From Phoronis australis (taxonomy: Eukaryota > Phoronida > Phoronidae): a stretch of 64,000 nt of DNA. Position numbers and translations under genes: made by a program. The stretch lies in the NCBI GenBank assembly GCA_002633005.1, contig NMRA01000004.1:1528049-1592048 (forward strand), in the 5' to 3' direction. Positions 56,501 to 64,000 of this stretch are shown one piece after another (position 1 is the stretch's first letter; every line of letters starts with the position of its first letter). Below the pieces are notes generated by a model, which had not been told where the DNA came from, did no database searches, and saw nothing but the letters and a program-made list of their open reading frames with translations.

Positions 56501-58800
56501 CAACGTTAGTACACTAGGTTGCGTAATGGTTATATAGAATGGATGCCCTGAGAGAGCTGACCAGTACTATACATGTAACTATTGCCAACGCAGTAGGCAA
56601 TTTCTTACCGATGTTGTCAAAGTTCTTACAGTTGTTTACTATTTCAGCACTGAGAAATGTTTCTTTAAATGCGATAGAGTTCTTTATTCTAGTTACACTA
56701 AACGTGTGAGAATAGCAATAACGATTTCCCCATTGTAGAGAAGGCAGGGAAACTGTTGCCTGGGTCACGTTTGCCTTACACCTGACTCACGGTGGATCTC
56801 GCGCTTCGTTCACGCCTAACTCGTGGTACATGTAAGTTCCGGACAGTCACGCGTAGGCTCACGCCAACTGTCACGGTTATCGCCACGCTCAGCCAGACCG
56901 TAGGTAGCCCGGACGAAGACTATTAATTCTATTGCTGTATTGTATAAATGCTCACCAGATTACAGGGACAGCTTTACCGGTAGGAAAACATCAATTATTA
57001 CTCCTTTCAAATTGATAACTTTATTCTGTTTGTTGATTAAGTTTGAAAAGTTATACTTTATACGTGTACAAGTATATTGTAGGTCTGCTGCAGATTAATA
57101 AGTGAAACCCCCGGAATTAAGACAGATTAGAGCTCCACAAACCCTTAATCGGCCACTCGGTTTGAGATATCCTTGAAGCACGTACCACAAGCACTTGGGT
57201 TTATCTGTTATTCAATCACCACTGACGTCACCAACTAGGCTACTTATAAAACATACAATGAAAGTTGGACACTAAAAACCGGTTTCCGCAATGTTTTTTA
57301 CTGAAATGTGCATGGAAATCTAGGAACTCAGCATTTAATAAATCTTTGACTAATTTCTTTCACTTGATCACGTCAAGTTGTGTTCGAGTGGTTATTTGAC
57401 GACAAAAATGTGAAAAACACCGACATCACAATTTCAAGGAGACTATTTTTCTGACCTTCATGGCAGACGACCTTCGTTACCATCGGAATTTTTCACGGAC
57501 CCTCCCGAACCAATTCCGAAGCTCTGCTTTGCAATTTCTGCTGCTTGAATTCAGCTTTTCCTCATTATTTTATAACTTCAGTCTCCAATTAGCAACTCAC
57601 GATTAAAATTTATTGTAATCAGTTGAAGGTAAGACTTTGTAAGTTTATGAAATACCAGTCTGAGAGAGGTTCAGGTCAATTTTATTTCAATTTGGGACGG
57701 TTCAAATAGTGAGCTTAGGCTGGAAAAATTTTTAGTGTCCAATCTTTGTGTTTCTTGTGTGATTATGAGTCATAGGGGAATCCGGCTGTCTTTCTATACC
57801 ATCACATCTGCTCATAGTCAGAAATGTAAAAAATGCGCATGTGCAAGTACATGCACGTGCAAGTGTGTGACAGTAGTCAAACAACATTGCGATCATAAAT
57901 TTAAATGACATAGAACGTGCAATCAAATTTAAAGCCCGCACCAGCTCCCTTGGTGGCACGACTGATCGTAGTAATATAATGTAAATCGTGTATTTAAATG
58001 TACAAATGTAACGGGTACGTGAAAGTACATGTACAACGTCAACCCTGCGATCACAAATTAAAGCGACCCGCATAATCGATTTTTCTCTCACACAGAGAAA
58101 CACGCCTAATTACGTAGTATGGCAAGACTTAAACACTGCACATTTTAACTAAAAATGTAACAACACAGCACATTTTAACTAAAACGGCCTAAGCTAAATC
58201 GGTTTCTTTTAACGCATACGCACCTACATGTATGTACATGTATTATCAGGGATGGAGCATTTGAAAACTGCATTGGAATGAGGAGTTTTTTATTTTGGCT
58301 GTGTTTCAAAAATCGTGAATCTGACGATTTTTCTAAATCGATTCGCAATATTCAAAGATGGAAGCTCTTACGTTAGTACATGTACATGTATCTCCAAGAA
58401 GCAGAATTGACACGAATTTTCGCGTTCCATGCTTCTTCAAAAGATGCTAAACGCACTTAGTTCTATAAATTAATCAGCAGCTGGGTACTCTAGTGGCCAG
58501 CTAGAGTAGTCACTGAAATGAACAGCAGGAGCCATGTCAAAGTATTAGCCACACGTGGAAACGAGGAGATCTGAGAGCTCCATCAAGCTCAGGGTTGATT
58601 TAATATCGTCAGATACCTCTTCAATAGATTTAACTCCTTCGCTGGCCCTCGTATAGTTACTGTCTGAACAACTAAATCACCCGAAGTGTACCGAGTGATA
58701 TTTAAAGTGCTTAAAGCCGTTGTTTACCATGTTTTGACAAGTGATTGCATAGTCAGCATCGTTAAATTTCCCTTTCAGAGTTCTGCAAGCAACGACCGTG
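53551..58800. other. Long stretch without a recognised gene
   Basis: The longest frames (54279-54683 plus, 134 codons; 56166-55768 minus, 132 codons; 58103-57732 minus, 123 codons) have no family motif, lack supporting splice sites and have biased composition. Many copies of the palindrome TACATGTA occur. Confidence 0.3.
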
Positions 58801-58822
58801 AGTTCAACATTCCAAAACTGAG

Positions 58823-59612
58823 TGTCAGAATATAGTCTGACAGTATTTTTAGTTGTATTGTTTTGTTTTGTTATTCTGATTGATTGGCATGACCCCTGAG
58901 TTAAGTACAATGATGATGAAATTTGTTTACTACATAAAAGCATGGAACTTTCTAGTAGATAGAGTTCAGCAGTGATGATGTAATTTGTTAACTGCAGTTA
59001 AGTGTGGAACTTTATAGAAGACTCTAGCATGACAGTTAATAATGCAGTCTGGAAAATTCTAGAGACTAGTACATGTATGTGTTTGTAGAATGGTTGGGCA
59101 GATTCAGGAAAGTTCTAGAATGTGCTTGAATTGATGAAAAGTTCCAGAACAATGCATTAGGCTATAAATACACAAGCACGGGTTTGTGTTAGTCAGATCA
59201 AGTCAGTTCAAGAGAAGATCAAGTCAGTTCAAAAACAGGTCAAGTCAGATAATCAGCAGTTCAAGAAAGTTAATCAGGAGAACTACAGTTGAGTTGCAGT
59301 GAAGAGTATCAGCAGTTACAGCGACAGTCAATAGAGAGCCAGTTATAGAGACAGCAGGTTATTGAATCGACGAGTCAGTGTAACAGTTGCTGAACGTGTC
59401 TCAGAAATTCATCACAAGTCAAGGCTTCGCAACATTGGCTGGAGCATAAACAGACATTACGTTGGACGTTGATTAGGCTTGCGAACGTACGGTCGGGATT
59501 AATAAAGGATTAACTCGAACCAGTCTCCAGTCAATCTTCGCACCGAAGGCTATTAGCACCGGTCTGTAACAACCTGCGCCCACCCACACACAGGGAAAAC
59601 CGTGACAGATCT
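58823..59612 (+). mobile_element. Candidate solo LTR with heat-shock-element promoter
   Basis: Four heat-shock-like elements stand before a TATA box: GAActTTCtaGTA (58945), GAActTTAtaGAA (59007), a perfect three-unit GAAagTTCtaGAA (59108-59120) and TTCcaGAA (59142-59149). The first two lie in a 62-bp tandem duplication. TATAAATA is at 59163-59170. About 330 bases later AATAAA appears (about 59503), followed by a tail ending CCGTGACA (59612). The order promoter, leader, poly(A) signal and terminal CA fits an LTR (U3-R-U5). A second copy of the 3' tail at 59735-59815 supports repeat nature. The 5' border (TGTCAG at 58823) is a guess and no target-site duplication was found. Confidence 0.45.
59163..59170 (+). 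promoter_or_regulatory. TATA box 14 bases after the last heat-shock element
   Basis: GGCTATAAATACACAAGC gives a strong TATAAATA. Transcription would begin near 59193-59198 (TTAGTCAGATC). Confidence 0.5.
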
Positions 59613-59734
59613 CGTCGTCCATATTGGAGGACAGCGGGATACGTTACGAGTTTAAAACTTTGTGTAAATTGTTTTCGCCAACAAATTACGGTGAAATTTA
59701 GTTAGACATATCTTAACTTACTATTCTGCACGAT

Positions 59735-59815
59735 TCAGTCTATCGTCGCATCAAAATCTATTAGCATCGGTCTGTAACAACCTGCGCCCACCGACACACG
59801 GGGAAAACCGTGACA
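59735..59815 (+). repeat. Second copy of the LTR 3' tail
   Basis: Matches about 59527-59612: TCTATTAGCATCGGTCTGTA, ACAACCTGCGCCCACC and GGGAAAACCGTGACA occur in the same order with few changes. Confidence 0.7.
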
Positions 59816-60344
59816 CTGAGAAAACAGGTGAAAGGCGATCTCAAAGATAATTTTCTTACATGTAGCTCCACAGACATGCGTGTGACGTATAAACGTACCC
59901 AGCTTGTTCCATTTCCAGCAACACCCGAGTTTCTTGTATGCCAGTTTCGTTTTCTCCGATGTCAATCGGGAAAGTGAAAATAGCCATAGAGTGGTCAAAG
60001 CATGTAACTGTTCCGGGGGCGAAGGGGTTGTATAAAGACACCAAAAATATACCGACGGAGCAGTATAAAGACAACAAAGGCCTAGCATGACAGCTGTTGC
60101 CGGCTTCATGCGAATCAAACTCTAAGGTGTTGCCATCCTGCCAGCGTCTCATTTCCGTAAGAAGAAGAACCTCATCAACCGCCTTCCAGGTCCTGCCGTT
60201 CGATCCATGTCCACATCAACCACAGCAAGGACAGGCGGCGAGATCCACCGATCTTGTGAAATTGTCCGAGGGCTTCGCCCTCATCTACTCTACTCGCTAG
60301 TACTAGTTTACAAAACAACCCAGAGTTTTCTGATATGCCGGAAG

Positions 60345-60450
60345 GTTCACTACTCCGATGCTTCACTACTTCGAAGGTTCGCCACCATCGGGACGGGTCT
60401 TGTTCACTACTACGGCAATTCACTACTTCGAATGTCCACAATTCCGAAAC
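60345..60450. repeat. Short degenerate tandem repeat
   Basis: TTCACTACT(C/T)CGA and TTCACTACTTCGAA recur four times in about 100 bases, separated by irregular spacers. Confidence 0.5.
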
Positions 60451-60479
60451 AACTCCGACATTTCATTTCTCTAACTATC

Positions 60480-61020
60480 TACTAATCAGTCGGAACTGAC
60501 ATGAATAAATATAGACTATTGCATGGTGAAGTCGTTATGCCCCGTTATCTAGAGCCCGAGTTGATTTTTGAGAATTATCGCCCGAGGGACGTTAGCCCCG
60601 AGGACGATAATTCTCTATAATCCAAAAGGGCTGTAGATAAGTGGGCTAAGGATTGAGAAATGCAATAATCTATTCATACCACATACCTGTACATGTACTG
60701 AACGCGAAACATTAGGGATGAATACATGTAGATATACCTTTCTGGACTCGCCTCGGCTTTGTAACTACTTATTACATGTACATGTATGTCAGGCCCAGGA
60801 TCGGAGTTCGTGACCATTTAAGAAAAGCCGAGTTTTTTATTAAAATAATGTTTTTTTCTCAAAAGCAATTGAAAATTCAAACAAACAGGAATAAGATTTA
60901 GCAACCAGTCTAGCATAATTCACATTTTATCATGCTAAGCTTCGACCGGGAATACATCGTCTGCTAAACTGTGAATATATCGCGTGCTCATTTAAGTATT
61001 CTATTTTTATGCTCAATAAC
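60480..61020. other. Non-coding stretch
   Basis: An imperfect palindrome lies around 60540-60640 (GCCCGTTATCTAGAGCCCG and GGGCTGTAGATAAGTGGGC; inside, GAGAATTATCG and CGATAATTCTC). TACATGTACATGTA lies near 60776. No gene. Confidence 0.35.
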
Positions 61021-61022
61021 GT

Positions 61023-61105
61023 CAGTTGCTGACTGGTGCACTGGTAAAGTTGACGACCCAAAATTCTTACGGACCGGGTTCGAAACCGGCCTCGATTTCT
61101 CGCCA
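61023..61105 (+). repeat. tRNA-derived SINE or tRNA pseudogene
   Basis: CTGGTGCACTGG (A-box-like) and GGGTTCGAAACC (B-box-like) occur in tRNA-like spacing; T arm ACCGG/CCGGC-type pairing around TTCGAAA is good. Acceptor stem not convincing. Confidence 0.35.
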
Positions 61106-62590
61106 AACTGTTATTTAACACCGTTGAATAACTAAATGGGCTATTTAGTGGTTGTATTGGCCTTTCGAGGCTAATATCGTGGTTTTAAGTTGTTTTTCCA
61201 TTTAGTAACCAATTAAAGGGTGGCCAAAAGCTGGATTGTTCCTAAAACATCAATATTAATGTTTACCATAGAACTCAGTTCCAATCATCACTGCCAGTCG
61301 TGATGTAAGAATCTAACTGAACAACCAGGGACACTGGTTCCTGCTGTGGCCGCCAACTGCGGTTTTAAATTTAAGAAAACTGGGCGACACTTTGGAGAAG
61401 AATGACAGGGACAAGGTAGCCTACTAAATACATTTAGTTGCTACACAGCCGTGCGAGCAGTTTCGGTGTTTAAGAATGAGGTAAAGTGGCCATAAACATT
61501 TCAGTCAAACTGTGAGATAATGCGATCTGGACAAGGATTTGATAAATGTATCGCAGTTGATAATTTATCAAATATGTACCTACTTTGCATTCCTTTAAAA
61601 ATCCAAGTACGTACTCACTTTTACGTATTCGAAAGATATGCGGGCAATTTTTCATACATGAAATCCAAACAACGTGATTTATTAGCCGTGGTTATTTTAG
61701 GTACATGTACTTTGTGGGCGAATGAAAGATATACGTTATTAAAATTAACTAAAGGTATATTTCGTAAATTACTGCCGCCCTCTGTTTTCGTTTTTAAAAT
61801 GATCTTTTATATTAGCTCATAAACAATAAATTTGATTTTCGATCGGCAACTCGTTGTTACGCCGCTTGAAATTCAAATCAATTTTATATGCTTAATTCTG
61901 CTTTTTTGAAACAAATGATACATCGCAAGAGTCGTTGTATTCTGAATTCGAAATTCTGGCTGGGAGTTCACAGAAACTCTGACTGTCAGAGTTCTGGGTC
62001 ATGATTTTGAGGCTTTTTGAACCCCTTCTACACATATACTTCCCCATAAAAACTTAATTTCAGCAATAAATCAAACGTGCCATTTCCGATTCTGAAAATG
62101 ACTCATGATATAGATACTTTCTTCGTCATTATGACTTATAAGTCCAACATAATATTTGGCCATGTTCTCGCGCGGCATTCAGCCAAAAAGTCCATCAATT
62201 TTCTGTTTTGAGGTTATTTCGAGAACTGAAAGTGGAAACGAAACCACTTGTTACAATTTATGTTCCTATTCTAATAAGAATTTCACAGCTTAAAAACTAA
62301 TAACAACAGTCTAATAAAAAGCGCATACGTGAAGATTGGCCATCTTCAGGAAGATATTTTGTTTGTAATAAACCAAAAAGTCGGACATGGAGTTGTCAAT
62401 TTTTACGTCTACGCTGGTGATCAGGCTCTTGGTACTATTTTGGACAAAAAGCAACATCATTTGCAATAACGAACCTCTTCTTTCTTATGCTGGTTCAAAA
62501 AATCATTATCAGTGCTCAGTTAGATGTTATGATTATTGTGATTGTTGTTAGCTTGCCTTGAGAATTCAAATTCTTGAAACAAAGTGTATC
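61106..62590. other. Non-coding stretch
   Basis: No recognised gene; short frames only (for example 61520-61822, no motif). Confidence 0.3.
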
Positions 62591-62606
62591 AACATGATCT
62601 CTTCAG

Positions 62607-62740
62607 GTTCAAAGGAAGCGGAGCTCCAGAGGGGGCGTACACTGTACGTGTCACCTGATGGTTTGTCTCTGGTGCGAACCTTTGCCGCTTGTGACTTACG
62701 TCTTGTGGGCTACGAAACGCAGTATATCCGCTGTGTTTAA
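62607..62740 (+). CDS. Possible terminal exon, unknown product (low confidence)
   Basis: After a good acceptor (ATCTCTTCAG|GTTCAAAGG) the frame reads SKEAELQRGRTLYVSPDGLS, LVRTFAACDLRLVGYETQYI, RCV, then TAA. The region is less AT-rich than its surroundings. The ending with C...GYE...YIRCV recalls a sushi/CCP module, but this is weak. No connecting exon upstream was found. Confidence 0.2.
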
Positions 62741-63405
62741 TGCCCCATCTATCAAGGCTTTTGTTTAATTATGTGGGGACGTTTTCCTTCCAAACGTTAA
62801 GAAATGTTCATTGAGCGACTGACCGGACAATAACCCATTGGCGTGCACTCATCCTGCAGTCCCCGTAAGATGTCGTGATGGCAGACTCCGGTACAACAGA
62901 TGTACATTGTGCAGAGGATTTGCCAATATTTTTTCTAAGTCTGTCTACATTTTCACTCGTATCTACTCCTACATAAACCTCGGTCGCAACATATCGACAG
63001 TCCCCGTGACCGCTTTTCGGCTTGTTCGCTTATACATGTATTTGACTCGTATCGTGAATGTGGGACAAACGGCCAAGAATGGTTATGATTCACTGCGATG
63101 ACTCGCTTAACAAGGAACATATTTGACAAATGAAATTCACAGTCTCTGCGACATTTCCTGTTTCCTAATATAAACCGATTCTGGGAATATCGTTACTTTT
63201 CCAGCGCTTGTACTGAAAGCGGTCTGGGATAACTAAATGGTAACTTTACGCCATTGTATTGAAGCCTGCTTGTTAGTAATTTTTAGGACTCTAGACTTCC
63301 AAAGTGCCAAGATAACCTACATGTATACACTGTATATGTTAGCTATCCAACCAACGCATTTATACTGTAGACATACATGTATAACAGGAAATCTTGTATT
63401 TTCAG

Positions 63406-63596
63406 GTTCGCAGTCCGATTTGTGTCCGCGGTTCACTGCAGTCTCATATCCGCTCAAATGCCCGAGGACATCCGACAGCTCTTTAGCTACTAGGTGCTGT
63501 ACAAGGAAAGACTCACATGGACATCGGGTTGGAACATGTTGTGTACCGACTTATTGTACAAACGGTACACCGTCTCATTCATATGTCTTGTTGTAA
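63406..63596 (+). CDS. Possible terminal exon, cysteine-rich (low confidence)
   Basis: After acceptor GTATTTTCAG|GTTCGC the frame reads SQSDLCPRFTAVSYPLKCPR, then CCTRKDSHGHRVGTCCVPTY and CTNGTPSHSYVLL, stop TAA. Eight Cys in about 62 residues suggests a secreted disulfide-rich domain. The acceptor and the first codon (split Gly, Ser) resemble those at 62607. Family unknown. Confidence 0.2.
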
Positions 63597-63599
63597 ACA

Positions 63600-64000
63600 C
63601 CCTCTAAACTTAGTCGTACAAGCATTCAGTAATCTGATCAAGATTATTAGCATGTGACTGAAAAATTAAAGTCCATACCGTAGACATCTTAATACCAGAG
63701 ACCGTAGAGAAGGAGACGTTTCACCTAGCGAAATCCTATTGGACGGCCACTGGCGACCATTGTTGTTCCATGGACCGTAGAGACGTCTAGCGGATGTGTG
63801 TGGGAAAAAAGGAATATGGCTGATACTCGTGGTCAGTGGTCACAGAGACAAGATATTTTATCTGATCATGTAGTTCATATAGATTTCCCATAGTTAATAC
63901 CTCTGAGGGTAGTGCTGTGTCAAGTAACTTCAAAACAAGATATGCCGGCTGCAGTCCCTAAAAAGAGGATCAGAGGAGCTTTTTGCGCTGCAGAAAAACC
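63600..64000 (+). other. End of window: repeated GACCGTAGAGA motif and an open frame running off the edge
   Basis: GACCGTAGAGA occurs near 63702 and 63773. From ATG 63942 a frame (MPAAVPKKRIRGAFCAAEK) stays open to the end. Too short to identify. Confidence 0.2.

Overview
This window is nuclear DNA of a multicellular animal. It is AT-rich and intron-rich, carries metazoan genes with GT-AG introns, and is full of retroelement remnants, tRNA-derived SINEs, foldback MITEs and satellites. The genes and repeat types fit a marine invertebrate, most likely an invertebrate deuterostome (hemichordate, echinoderm or cephalochordate); that placement is an inference from general character, not a proven identification. 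Three isolated N bases (12588, 21450, 43131) mark assembly joins.

Layout. Positions 1-654 hold the last coding exon of an aldo-keto reductase (+), with a short 3' UTR to about 920. From 1 to 9 kb the sequence is mostly mobile DNA: a MITE (1025-1302), the 3' half of a Penelope-like retroelement with a GIY-YIG endonuclease and a downstream hammerhead-like motif (1701-2850), a retroelement on the minus strand that has lost its reverse transcriptase (3319-4057), and a hAT transposase tail (5962-6231). From 9 to 20 kb there is non-coding DNA with foldback elements, a roughly 1 kb duplication ending at an N, and a CRE/YY1-like segment that could be the promoter and non-coding first exon of the next gene.

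The main gene is a secreted extracellular heparan-sulfate 6-O-endosulfatase (SULF1/SULF2 orthologue) on the + strand, 20409-37366. I could trace 18 coding exons whose splice phases all join in frame, giving about 752 residues (762 with an alternative exon-10 donor). It has a signal peptide, the formylglycine motif, the metal-binding residues, a short basic/coiled-coil hydrophilic domain and the conserved C-terminal domain. Its introns carry tandem repeats and SINEs. The 3' UTR ends at an AATAAA near 38218.

From 38 to 64 kb I find no confident host gene. This part holds MITEs, a 57-bp minisatellite of about 25 copies (46437-47861), a cluster of short palindromic repeats (47970-49130), a 314-bp tandem dimer (49716-50310), a LINE endonuclease fragment (51940-52790, minus), and an LTR-like segment with an array of heat-shock elements, a TATA box and a poly(A) signal (about 58823-59612). 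Two or three weak cysteine-rich candidate exons lie at 62.6-63.6 kb. I see no gene cluster that amounts to a new biological system; the most unusual items are the heat-shock-like LTR, the hammerhead-like Penelope motif and the palindromic repeat cluster.
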